Shown: positions 1-6,461 of the stretch, piece by piece | How the letters are laid out: the number at the start of each line of letters is the position of its first letter | How positions within the stretch are numbered: the first letter of the stretch is position 1 | Assembly (NCBI GenBank): GCA_900547505.1 | Contig: URGY01000098.1 | Coordinates: 1 to 6,461, forward strand | Direction of reading: 5' to 3' | Length of the DNA: 6,461 nucleotides | Source of the DNA: an uncultured Collinsella sp. | GTDB taxonomy: Bacteria > Actinomycetota > Coriobacteriia > Coriobacteriales > Coriobacteriaceae | Notes under the pieces: generated by a model | Told to the model about the DNA's origin: nothing | What the model saw: the letters and a program-made list of their open reading frames with translations, nothing else | Database searches by the model: none | Position numbers and translations under genes: made by a program

Positions 1-30
1 CACCTACAATCTCTAGCCCTCAGATAACTT

Positions 31-89
31 GCGGTGGAATACGGACTGTTTTGGCCAAAAAAGCCGCCAAACAGTCCGCATTTCACCGC
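31..89. repeat. Long imperfect palindrome / stem-loop
   Basis: The left arm (31-55) pairs with the right arm (66-89). Bases 31-40 pair with 80-89 with one G-U, 42-51 pair with 69-78, and 53-55 pair with 66-68. The only defects are one A-C mismatch (41/79) and one bulged T in the four-T run of the left arm. The loop (56-65) carries a run of six A. No T-tract follows on the + strand, so it is not a canonical intrinsic terminator in that direction. It lies upstream of the possible -10 of the DUF3284-like gene, so it would not be in that gene's leader. It could be a terminator or processed hairpin of a gene to the left, or one copy of a dispersed REP/MITE-like palindrome. No clear target-site duplication flanks it. 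The pairing is seen directly; the function is not known. Confidence 0.7.
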
Positions 90-113
90 AACGCATGGGA
101 GAGCCTGGGGCGG

Positions 114-119
114 TACAAT
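114..119 (+). promoter_or_regulatory. Possible -10 element of the DUF3284-like gene
   Basis: TACAAT matches the -10 consensus at five of six positions and would start transcription near 126, giving a leader of about 27 bases. It is preceded by a G-rich stretch (107-110), and a comparable G-rich stretch precedes the TAAAAT upstream of dnaE. I see no convincing -35 hexamer at 16-18 bases upstream, so this remains weak. Confidence 0.3.
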
Positions 120-152
120 GACTCGAACGGTTCAAATGAATAAGGAGCCATC

Positions 153-662
153 ATGCAGCTCACCAAAACGCTTAAGGTGACGCCGGAGGAGCTTTTTGAC
201 GCTCTGGCGGGGTCCATCATGCAGGATATCGAGAACGCCACGGGCAAGCGTCCCAGCCGCAACAAGCTCAATGGCTATAAGTACGAGAAACGCGCCCAGT
301 CCGCAAAAGGCAAGGCCAAGGGCACGGCGATCAAGGTTAAGATCAAGCACTTTGACTACCCGTGCCTCTATGAGGTCCGTTTTCAGTATGCGGCGGGCAT
401 CAATACCATGCGCTATGAGGCTGTACCTGCTGGCGATGGTGCCTGCGAGCTCACCTATACCGAGGATTTTCAGGGTGTGGGTGGCAACACGTCTGGCACG
501 CGCGGCAAGCTCGGCCTCTTCTTCTATGAGCGCAAGCTCAAGAGCCACGCCAACCGGACGATTGATCAAATCGTCAAATACATCGAGGGTGAGCGCCGTG
601 TAAAGGCTAATCCCGCCTTCGCCGATGATGCTGCCGAAAACGCTTCGGATGTATTCCATTGA
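153..662 (+). CDS. DUF3284-like protein
   Basis: This is a 169-residue soluble protein with no signal peptide or membrane segment. The N-terminal pattern resembles DUF3284 (PF11687): a beta strand (TKTLKV, residues 4-9), then an amphipathic helix (residues 11-30) leading to DIENATGKR, then a conserved LNGYKYEKR block (39-47). A lysine-rich strand region (51-66) and a TYTEDF strand (101-106) follow. The layout of strand, helix, several strands and a long C-terminal helix (about 128-149) suggests a START/SRPBCC-like helix-grip fold, which is an inference. The last 20 or so residues form an acidic, Ala-rich tail that seems to lie beyond the usual domain. The ATG at 153 is supported by AAGGAG at 142-147 with a five-base spacer. 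In Firmicutes the family is often found near sugar phosphotransferase genes, but no such gene is visible here. The biochemical role is unknown. Confidence 0.75.
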   Translation: MQLTKTLKVTPEELFDALAGSIMQDIENATGKRPSRNKLNGYKYEKRAQSAKGKAKGTAIKVKIKHFDYPCLYEVRFQYAAGINTMRYEAVPAGDGACELTYTEDFQGVGGNTSGTRGKLGLFFYERKLKSHANRTIDQIVKYIEGERRVKANPAFADDAAENASDVFH

Positions 663-737
663 TACCCTGTTCAAAAGCTTTACCGCTCTCCACAGCAACT
701 GTGAACACTTCAGGCTTCGAGTCAGTAGCGAGTGGCC

Positions 738-746
738 TGACATAAT
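738..746 (+). promoter_or_regulatory. Possible extended -10 promoter of the MFS gene
   Basis: TGA followed by CATAAT fits an extended -10 (TGn plus a five-of-six -10 match). No -35 hexamer is evident at the right distance, as expected for an extended -10 type. The predicted start near 753 leaves only about 13 bases before the ATG at 766, so the leader would be very short and would begin just before the weak Shine-Dalgarno GGAAG (755-759). The gene may instead be read from upstream. Confidence 0.25.
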
Positions 747-765
747 TAGTTGATGGAAGTGCCAA

Positions 766-1965
766 ATGAATAAGAATGCCACTGCGCAGCTGCACATCTA
801 TTCCGCCTTTTTCGTTCTCGCGGGATTTGTTTTAAATCGGGGAGTGTTTCTACTTTTCCTTGCGGAGAAAGGAATGTCTGTCACGGAAATCGCGCTTTAT
901 CAAGCCCTGTTTAACATTGCAACGGTCGTCCTCGAGCTGCCAACAGGGCTGATAGGCGATTTCTTTGGAAAGAAGTTCTCGATTCAAGTGGGCGTGCTGC
1001 TGCTTTTCTTCCATACGGCTGGCATGCTGTTGCTCTCAGGCCCCTTTCTCGTCGCGCTTTCCCTTGTTGAGGCACTCGCCTACTCCCTTCAATCGGGATC
1101 CGAACAAGCACTTTTATATGAAATTGCCCGAAATGCCGGTCAAGGAGAGCGCTTCCTCACCATCAACGCTCGGCTGCTTGCCGCGCAATCAATCGCGACG
1201 GGAGTGGCAATCGTACTTGGATCATTCATTGCCCAAGTATCTTGGAGTGCCCTCTACGTATGCGTTTCCGTTTTCTATCTCCTGCAGCTTTTCCTTCTGT
1301 ATCCCATTGAGAGGATGGAAACGACCCATTCCAAAAACTCTGGGGAGGAAAGGTTTGACGTAGCCAAGGTCTTCAGACGCGAAACCTGGTGCATTGGAGA
1401 ATCCGCTTTTGCGGTGTTGCTTCTTCTAATCGGCACAAGCATGCTCGATGGATTCTATGGGAGTTATTACAACTTGAATCAGTTGGTATTCGACGCATTT
1501 GATGCTCCCGTCTCCATAATAGGAATCTTTTTCGGTGCATCCTATGCAGTAAATGCGACGGCCTACATTGCAGCAGATTTCTTCTCATCGCGTTTCGGGA
1601 AAAGAAATACCATGCTCGGCTCGATGCTAATCGAGGCCGGTCTTTTCATGATTCTTCCGTGGTTCGCTTCAAATCCGCTGTGTTTGTTTGGCCTTAGCAT
1701 GGTGCTTTGTTTTCTCCCAGAAGTGGTGTACATCACTTCGGAAAACTTAATCCAAGACGCGATAGCGGACGATCTCCGCGCGACGATCCTTTCCGTCGCG
1801 TCTCTGGTAAGGGCTCTCTTTTCTGCAATGTTTTTCTCCATATTTGGATATGTGTTGGGGTTATATCCCATTCAGATAGCGCTCGGTGTTATTGGCGCAA
1901 TCGCGATAGCAATTACCGCCGTTGTTTCATTAAAAATGGTAGGAATACAGATCTCCAAGAATTGA
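766..1965 (+). CDS. MFS transporter, drug-efflux-like
   Basis: This is a 399-residue polytopic inner-membrane protein of usual MFS length, with about 12 hydrophobic segments in two halves. The halves are separated by a charged cytoplasmic loop (about residues 182-206). MFS motif A is clear after the second segment: G61-L-I-G-D65-F-F-G68-K-K. A degenerate second-half copy follows the eighth segment region (DFFSSRFGKR, 271-280). SGSEQALLYEI (110-120) and DDLRATILSVASL (335-347) match conserved blocks of small bacterial MFS exporters. The family moves small molecules using the proton gradient; the substrate cannot be read from the sequence, and drug or metabolite efflux is a guess. The ATG at 766 has only a weak Shine-Dalgarno, GGAAG at 755-759. 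Codon use differs from the neighbours, with TTA, ATA and AGG codons and about 47-50% GC in sampled lines against about 58-68% in sampled lines of dnaE, which suggests horizontal gain. Confidence 0.9.
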   Translation: MNKNATAQLHIYSAFFVLAGFVLNRGVFLLFLAEKGMSVTEIALYQALFNIATVVLELPTGLIGDFFGKKFSIQVGVLLLFFHTAGMLLLSGPFLVALSLVEALAYSLQSGSEQALLYEIARNAGQGERFLTINARLLAAQSIATGVAIVLGSFIAQVSWSALYVCVSVFYLLQLFLLYPIERMETTHSKNSGEERFDVAKVFRRETWCIGESAFAVLLLLIGTSMLDGFYGSYYNLNQLVFDAFDAPVSIIGIFFGASYAVNATAYIAADFFSSRFGKRNTMLGSMLIEAGLFMILPWFASNPLCLFGLSMVLCFLPEVVYITSENLIQDAIADDLRATILSVASLVRALFSAMFFSIFGYVLGLYPIQIALGVIGAIAIAITAVVSLKMVGIQISKN

Positions 1966-2073
1966 TATATCGATTGACGAGCTATCCGAAGCGTCGAGCC
2001 TTCTTGATGGACATGACTATTCGTCACAAATCATTCCGCGCATCGCCGGGGTTCCAGCAATACTCGATATATC

Positions 2074-2096
2074 GGGATGCCCTCATTCCCCTTTTT
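2074..2096 (+). terminator. Weak intrinsic terminator candidate after the MFS gene
   Basis: GGGATG (2074-2079) pairs with CATTCCC (2084-2090) with one bulged T, around the four-base loop CCCT. It is followed by one C and five T (2092-2096). The stem is short, but the T-tract and the position, about 110 bases after the MFS stop codon and before dnaE, fit a terminator that separates the two genes. No stronger candidate is visible between 1966 and 2205. Confidence 0.35.
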
Positions 2097-2109
2097 GAAG
2101 GTCCCAAAT

Positions 2110-2133
2110 TAGCTACCCGTGTGGGTTTGGCTA
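2110..2133. repeat. Small inverted repeat upstream of dnaE
   Basis: ACCC (2115-2118) pairs with GGGT (2123-2126) around a GTGT loop. The outer TAGC (2110-2113) pairs with GCTA (2130-2133) across a small internal loop. An alternative pairing is CCAAA (2104-2108) with TTTGG (2126-2130). It lies just upstream of the possible dnaE -10, so it could be an operator or simply chance. No T-tract follows. Confidence 0.3.
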
Positions 2134-2160
2134 GGTTCGGGTGCTGTCCGTGCCGTGGGG

Positions 2161-2166
2161 TAAAAT
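2161..2166 (+). promoter_or_regulatory. Possible -10 element of dnaE
   Basis: TAAAAT matches the -10 consensus at five of six positions and is preceded by GTGGGG (2155-2160). Transcription would start near 2173, giving a leader of about 33 bases that contains the CGGAG ribosome-binding site (2193-2197). The -35 region is poor: TTCGGG at 2136-2141 with a 19-base spacer is the best I can find. Confidence 0.35.
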
Positions 2167-2205
2167 CGTTCAGTCAGAACACGAACCCGCATCGGAGCTC
2201 ATCAC

Positions 2206-5200
2206 ATGGCATTCGTCCATCTGCACAATCACACTGTTTTCTCCATGCTCGACGGCGCAACCCGTATCCAGGATATGGTCAACCGTGCCGTTGAGCTGGG
2301 CATGCCCGCCGTGGCCATCACCGACCACGGCTACATGTACGGCGTGCCCGACCTGGCGCTGGCCTGCGACGCCGTCAACCACAACACGCCCGAGTACAAA
2401 ACCTGGAGCCACGACAAGGCCTTCTTGGAAAAGGACCGCCGCGACGAGCTGGTGGAGCCCGATCCCGAGGAAAACCCGCGCGAGCATGCCCAGTATGTGA
2501 AGGACATGGCCATGTGGGACGAGAAGGGCAACATCGACGAGCTCAAGCCGCCCCTGGTCATCAAACCCATCTTTGGCTGCGAGGTCTACTTTACGCCGGA
2601 CGAGACGCTCGCCCGCGACCACAAGCCCGAGCTCTACCACATGATCCTTCTGGCCAAGGACCAGGAGGGCTACGTCAACCTAATGCAGACGGTCTCCGAG
2701 GCCGCCGTACAGGGCTTTTACTACAAGCCCCGTGTGACGCTCGACAACCTGCGCCGCCACGCCAAGGGCATGATCTGCACCAGCGCCTGTATCGCCGGCA
2801 TCATCCCCAAATACATCGACCGCGGTGACATGGAAGGCGCCATCAAGTGGGCCGAGACCTTCCGCGACACCTTCGACCCCGGCGACTTCTACATCGAGAT
2901 CCAGGAACACGGCATCACCACCGACAACGGCCTGACCGACGAGCAGATGGACCGCACACTCATCGACATCGCCAAGCAGGTGGGCGTCAAGGTTATCGCC
3001 ACCAACGACTTCCACTACCTGCGCCGCGAGGACGCGCCCGTGCAGGACGTCATCATGTGCATTGGCATGAACGCCAAGGTCGATGACCCCAACCGCATGC
3101 GCATGACCGGCTCGGAGTTTTACATGAAGACCGAGGAGGAGATGCGGGCGATGTTCCCGTATTGCCCCGAGGCCTGCGACAACACGCTCGAGATTGCCGA
3201 CAAGTGCTACGTTGAGCTGGACTGGGACTCCATCATCCTGCCGCGCTTCCCGCTGCTCGACCCTGGCGAGACGCACGAGAGCCAGTTCCGCCGCGAGTGC
3301 GAGAAGGGCCTGCGCCAGCACTATGGTGACGACTGGGCCACGCGCGAGATCGGCGGCGTCAACATCAAAGAGCGCTTTGAGTACGAATACAAGGTCATCT
3401 GCGACAAGGGCTTTGCCGCCTACTTTTTGATCGTTGCCGAGTACGTGCAATGGGCCAAGGACAACGGCATCGGCGTCGGCCCCGGCCGTGGTTCTGCCGC
3501 CGGCGCTATCGTCGCCTACGCCATGAACATCACCGCGTTCGACCCGCTCGAGAACGGCCTGATGTTCGAGAGGTTCCTGTCCCCGCAGCGTACCGAGATG
3601 CCCGATATCGATATGGACTTCGACGATGAGCGGCGCCTCGAGGTCGTGGAGCACGTTCGCCAGCTCTACGGCCCCGAGAAGGTCACCCACGTCATCACCT
3701 ACTCGACCATCAAGGCCAAGCAGGCCATCAACGACGCCGCACGCGTCCTGGACTACCCGGTCTACATGGGCCAGCGCCTGTCCAAGATGGTCTCGAGCGA
3801 CCCCAAGGTCAAGCTCAAACAGGTGCTCGACAAACAACCCGGCAAAGAGGATCTGTTTAACCCCGACTTTGCCGAGGCCTATAAAAAGGACGACGACGCC
3901 CGCCGTATCATCGACACGGCGCTCTCGATTGAGGGTCTCACCCGTGGCGAGGGCGTACACGCGTGTGCCGTTCTGATCTGCCGCGACCCCGTCAACGAGC
4001 ATGTGCCCACCAAGCTCGACACCAAGGGCGGCGTCGAGATTACCCAGTACGAGGGCCATACCGTTGCCGACATGGGCCTGCTCAAGATGGACTTCTTGGG
4101 CCTGCGTACGCTGACGGTTATCTCTAAGGCAAAGGCGAACATCAAAAAGAACTTTGGCATCGACATCAAAGAGGAAGAGATTCCCTTTGACGATCCCGAG
4201 ATCTTTAAGCTCATGGGTTCCGGCCACACCGCCGGCGTCTTCCAGGTCGAGTCCGCCGGCATGACGGCCACGATCAAGAACATGAAGCCCACCGAGTACA
4301 AACACGTCGTGGCATTGATCGCCCTGTACCGACCGGGCCCGCTGGGCGCCGGCATGGTTTCGTCCTACATCAACCGTATGAACGGCAAGGAGCCGGCCGT
4401 CTCCTACGACGACCGTCTGGACGACATCCTGGGCGAAACCTACGGCACCATGGTCTACCAGGAGCAGGTTATGCTCATCTCCGTCGAGATGTGCGGCTTC
4501 TCCAAGGGCGAATCGGACTCGCGTATCCGTAAGCCCGTGGCTAAGAAAAAGATTAAGCTGCTCACGTCGACGGTGCTGCACTGGGAGGATGGCTCGGACG
4601 AGACCACCTACGACCACTGGATGAACGGCGCTATCAAGAACAACTACACGCGCGAGGTCGCCCAGAAGATTTGGGACGATGTTCTCGAGTTCGCGTCCTA
4701 CGCCTTCAACAAGTCGCACTCCGCCGGCTACGCCATCCTGGTTATGCAGACGGCGTGGCTCAAGGCGCACTATCCGCACGAGTACATGGCGGCCGTTCTG
4801 ACGTCCTACACGGGCAAGACCGACAAGATCGTGCACTACGTCTCGGCATGCCGTCACGACGGCATCCCCGTGCTGTCGCCAGATGTCAACGAGTCCGGTA
4901 CCGAGTTCACGGCTACCAAGGAGGGCGTGCGCTTTGGTCTGGCCGGCATCCGCGGCGTGGGCACTGGCGTGGCGCAGGCGATTATCGCCGAGCGCGAGGC
5001 GGGCGGTCCGTTTAAGACGCTGCACGACTTTGTCGAGCGCGTGGACTCGAGCCAGGCCAACCGCCGCGTGATCGAATCGCTGATCAAGGCAGGCGCCTTC
5101 GACTCCACGGGGTATCCGCGCCGCCAGATGATGCACTTTGTGGACAAGAACAACCCCGAGAACATCATCGACGCCGCGATAAAGCGCCAGAAGGACCGCG

Positions 5201-6009
5201 CGAGCGGCCAGACCTCGTTCTTCGACATGTTTGGTGATGTTGAGGGCTCGGGCTTTGAGGTCAGCGTGCCCGATCCGGACGGCCAGGAATGGGACCGCCA
5301 CCTCAAGCTGAGCCAGGAGAAGGAGGTTCTGGGCATCTATGTCTCGGACCACCCGCTGCGCCCGTTTGAGTATGCGCTCAGCAAAGCGCGCGACTTCTCG
5401 TTCTCGCAGATCGATACCGGCTACGAAGTTCAGAATCCTACGGGCGGCACCATCAACCAGGAGATTCCCGAGGGCAAGGCGCTGTGGTGGGCCGGCATGG
5501 TCTCGAGCGTGTCCAAGCGCGTGACCAAAAACGGCGACCCCATGGGCATCGTGCAACTCGAGGACATGGAAGGCGAGGCCACGGTCGTGGTGTTCCCCAA
5601 GACCTACAAGGAGGCCGAGGGGTATCTGTACGGCGAGGTCGATCCCGAGACCGGTGCGCAGCTGTCCGACGCATTTGTGCGCATCAAGGGCAAGCTCGAG
5701 CGCTCGGACCGCGGCGACCAGATCATCGCGCAGGAGATCGTGCCGCTGGAGCTCAACGAGGAGAACAACAAGCCCAAGGTGTTTGAGGTCATGGTGCCCA
5801 ACAGCCGCTTTAGCCAGGGCAATATGGCGCGCCTGGCCACGGTGCTCACCACCAACCCGGGCGGCGACCGCGTGGAGATCTTTATCGAGCAGGTGGACGG
5901 GCGCGTGCTGCGCGCCGAGGTGCCTGCCAAGGTCAACGCGCGCTCGATTCCGCTGTTGGCAGAGGTCAAGGCCATCGTCGGCAACCAAGGCCGCGTGACG
6001 GTTATCTAA
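2206..6009 (+). CDS. dnaE: DNA polymerase III alpha subunit (replicative polymerase)
   Basis: This is the catalytic subunit of the chromosomal replicase; it extends DNA in the cytoplasm as part of the holoenzyme with the beta clamp and tau. At 1267 residues it is longer than typical (about 1160-1180). The N-terminal PHP domain (about 1-290) starts with HLHNHT and keeps the expected metal ligands: H7, H9, D16, H41, E126, H145, C195, D268 and H270. An insertion of about 60 charged residues splits it (about 58-117). The palm has PGRGS (426-430) and catalytic aspartates D469 and D471 in PDIDMDF, with D629 in LKMDFLGLRTLT. YRPGPL (708-713) and FNKSHSAGYA (834-843) are family signatures. A helix-hairpin-helix region lies near 911-940, a beta-clamp-binding peptide QTSFF at 1002-1006, and an OB fold at about 1093-1180. 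The usual RRAMGKKK block reads RIRKPVAKKK (773-782). The start follows CGGAG with an eight-base spacer and matches the family N-terminus. The downstream gene is 28 bases away, suggesting an operon. Confidence 0.98.
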   Translation: MAFVHLHNHTVFSMLDGATRIQDMVNRAVELGMPAVAITDHGYMYGVPDLALACDAVNHNTPEYKTWSHDKAFLEKDRRDELVEPDPEENPREHAQYVKDMAMWDEKGNIDELKPPLVIKPIFGCEVYFTPDETLARDHKPELYHMILLAKDQEGYVNLMQTVSEAAVQGFYYKPRVTLDNLRRHAKGMICTSACIAGIIPKYIDRGDMEGAIKWAETFRDTFDPGDFYIEIQEHGITTDNGLTDEQMDRTLIDIAKQVGVKVIATNDFHYLRREDAPVQDVIMCIGMNAKVDDPNRMRMTGSEFYMKTEEEMRAMFPYCPEACDNTLEIADKCYVELDWDSIILPRFPLLDPGETHESQFRRECEKGLRQHYGDDWATREIGGVNIKERFEYEYKVICDKGFAAYFLIVAEYVQWAKDNGIGVGPGRGSAAGAIVAYAMNITAFDPLENGLMFERFLSPQRTEMPDIDMDFDDERRLEVVEHVRQLYGPEKVTHVITYSTIKAKQAINDAARVLDYPVYMGQRLSKMVSSDPKVKLKQVLDKQPGKEDLFNPDFAEAYKKDDDARRIIDTALSIEGLTRGEGVHACAVLICRDPVNEHVPTKLDTKGGVEITQYEGHTVADMGLLKMDFLGLRTLTVISKAKANIKKNFGIDIKEEEIPFDDPEIFKLMGSGHTAGVFQVESAGMTATIKNMKPTEYKHVVALIALYRPGPLGAGMVSSYINRMNGKEPAVSYDDRLDDILGETYGTMVYQEQVMLISVEMCGFSKGESDSRIRKPVAKKKIKLLTSTVLHWEDGSDETTYDHWMNGAIKNNYTREVAQKIWDDVLEFASYAFNKSHSAGYAILVMQTAWLKAHYPHEYMAAVLTSYTGKTDKIVHYVSACRHDGIPVLSPDVNESGTEFTATKEGVRFGLAGIRGVGTGVAQAIIAEREAGGPFKTLHDFVERVDSSQANRRVIESLIKAGAFDSTGYPRRQMMHFVDKNNPENIIDAAIKRQKDRASGQTSFFDMFGDVEGSGFEVSVPDPDGQEWDRHLKLSQEKEVLGIYVSDHPLRPFEYALSKARDFSFSQIDTGYEVQNPTGGTINQEIPEGKALWWAGMVSSVSKRVTKNGDPMGIVQLEDMEGEATVVVFPKTYKEAEGYLYGEVDPETGAQLSDAFVRIKGKLERSDRGDQIIAQEIVPLELNEENNKPKVFEVMVPNSRFSQGNMARLATVLTTNPGGDRVEIFIEQVDGRVLRAEVPAKVNARSIPLLAEVKAIVGNQGRVTVI

Positions 6010-6037
6010 ACTACCCCGGGTGAGATTGGAGGAAGTG

Positions 6038-6412
6038 ATGGCGCAGGGGACGTTTGTGCAGGCGCTCCGGAAAGAGGCGGCACTGAGCGGCACCTTTATG
6101 AAGGGCCGCTCGCTCATGCTCAACGGCGCCGTGCTGTCGATTGAGGACAGCGGCTCGCGCTTCTCCAAAAACGTGACGGTTGAGGGCTCGGTGCGCGGCT
6201 CGCGCGGCGACCTGTACAAGACGCGCGTGGCGCTCGACATGGACGAGCACGAGGTGATCGACTACGACTGCGATTGCCCCGCTGCCTATCGCTACCCCGG
6301 CATGTGCAAGCACGCTATTGCCACGGCTCTGGCGTATTTGGATGCCAGCGGCGCCGAGCCCGTCGAAGGTTTGCGCACGCCGGTCCGCACGTTTACGGCG
6401 CAGCCGAAACAG
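6038..6412 (+). CDS. SWIM zinc-finger protein, N-terminus (probable SNF2 helicase), cut by contig end
   Basis: Only the first 125 codons are genomic. Residues 78-92 hold a SWIM zinc-finger signature, C78-x-C80-x9-C90-x-H92. This is typical of the N-terminus of large bacterial SNF2/RapA-type ATPases, which bind DNA or RNA polymerase and translocate on DNA. The helicase motor itself would lie beyond the contig edge, so the SNF2 assignment is an inference; a stand-alone SWIM protein is possible. The ATG at 6038 is chosen over the overlapping GTG at 6035 because GGAGG (6028-6032) sits five bases before it. The gene begins 28 bases after the dnaE stop with no terminator between them, so co-transcription is likely. 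The reading frame stays open into the adapter that follows, producing a false C-terminal peptide that begins LSLIHISEPTR and must be trimmed. Confidence 0.75.
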
Positions 6413-6461
6413 CTGTCTCTTATACACATCTCCGAGCCCACGAGACTACGCTGCATCTCGT
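6413..6461 (+). other. Illumina Nextera adapter contamination (not genomic)
   Basis: Bases 6413-6431 are the reverse complement of the 19-base Tn5 mosaic end used in Nextera libraries. Bases 6432-6446 match the Nextera read-2 adapter. Bases 6447-6454 (TACGCTGC) are an 8-base index that I recall as Nextera XT N721. Bases 6455-6461 (ATCTCGT) begin the P7 sequence. The order mosaic end, adapter, index and P7 is that of a read running through a short insert, so the genomic sequence ends at 6412. The in-frame translation LSLIHISEPTR, and MYKRQ on the opposite strand, are well-known contaminant peptides. Confidence 0.98.

Noticed and set aside
721..741. GTCAG/CTGAC inverted repeat between the DUF3284-like and MFS genes
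   Set aside because: The stem is only five pairs around an 11-base loop with no T-tract, so it is too weak to call a terminator or operator.
132..797. 221-codon - strand frame opposite the DUF3284-like gene
   Set aside because: It is antisense to a gene with a clear ribosome-binding site and family match, and its translation matches nothing I recognise.
1707..2294. 195-codon + strand frame covering the MFS 3' end, the gap and the dnaE 5' end
   Set aside because: It overlaps two well-supported genes in another frame, has no ribosome-binding site and shows no domain-like pattern.
2680..6240. Open reading frame of 1186 codons on the - strand, antisense to dnaE and the next gene
   Set aside because: It is a by-product of the GC-rich codon bias of dnaE. 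Its translation is low-complexity, rich in Val, Leu, Ala, Asp and His, shows no recognisable domain, and the sense strand encodes an unmistakable polymerase.
6011..6427. 138-codon - strand frame starting MYKRQ
   Set aside because: Its start codon and first residues lie in the sequencing adapter, and the rest is antisense to the SWIM-domain gene.
6413..6431. Tn5-like mosaic end as a sign of a mobile element
   Set aside because: It is followed directly by Illumina adapter, index and P7 bases, so it comes from library preparation, not from a transposon in the genome.
1..6461. CRISPR array, tRNA, rRNA, riboswitch or defence/prophage cassette
   Set aside because: I found no regularly spaced repeats, no cloverleaf or rRNA-like stretch, no recognisable riboswitch core, and no nuclease, integrase or toxin-antitoxin gene in the window.

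Overview
The window looks like the end of a draft short-read contig from a moderately high-GC Gram-positive bacterium. I infer a Coriobacteriia member, probably Collinsella or a close relative. The grounds are an actinobacterial-style DnaE (HLHNHT start, complete PHP metal site), the GC-rich codon use of dnaE and its downstream gene, and a DUF3284-type protein more often seen in gut Firmicutes and Coriobacteriia. The genus is an inference from recall, not from a search.

Layout, left to right on the + strand. Positions 1-152 hold no gene. They contain a long imperfect palindrome (31-89), a possible -10 element and the ribosome-binding site of the first gene. Positions 153-662 encode a 169-residue DUF3284-like protein. 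Positions 766-1965 encode a 399-residue major facilitator superfamily (MFS) transporter that is visibly less GC-rich than its neighbours and is probably a recent insertion. Positions 1966-2205 are a non-coding gap with a weak terminator-like hairpin, a second small inverted repeat, a possible -10 element and the dnaE ribosome-binding site. Positions 2206-6009 encode the replicative DNA polymerase III alpha subunit, DnaE, 1267 residues. After a 28-base gap, 6038-6412 encode the first 125 residues of a protein with a SWIM zinc finger, most likely the N-terminus of a large SNF2/RapA-type helicase, probably co-transcribed with dnaE.

The last 49 bases (6413-6461) are not genomic. They match the Illumina Nextera adapter: Tn5 mosaic end, read-2 adapter, an 8-base index and the start of P7. 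The last gene is therefore cut by the contig edge, and its apparent C-terminus is adapter translated in frame.

I see no evidence for a novel multi-gene system. The items most worth a second look are the adapter artefact, an approximately 60-residue insertion inside the PHP domain of DnaE that still keeps all expected metal ligands, a diverged polymerase motif in DnaE, the long palindrome and the compositionally foreign transporter gene.
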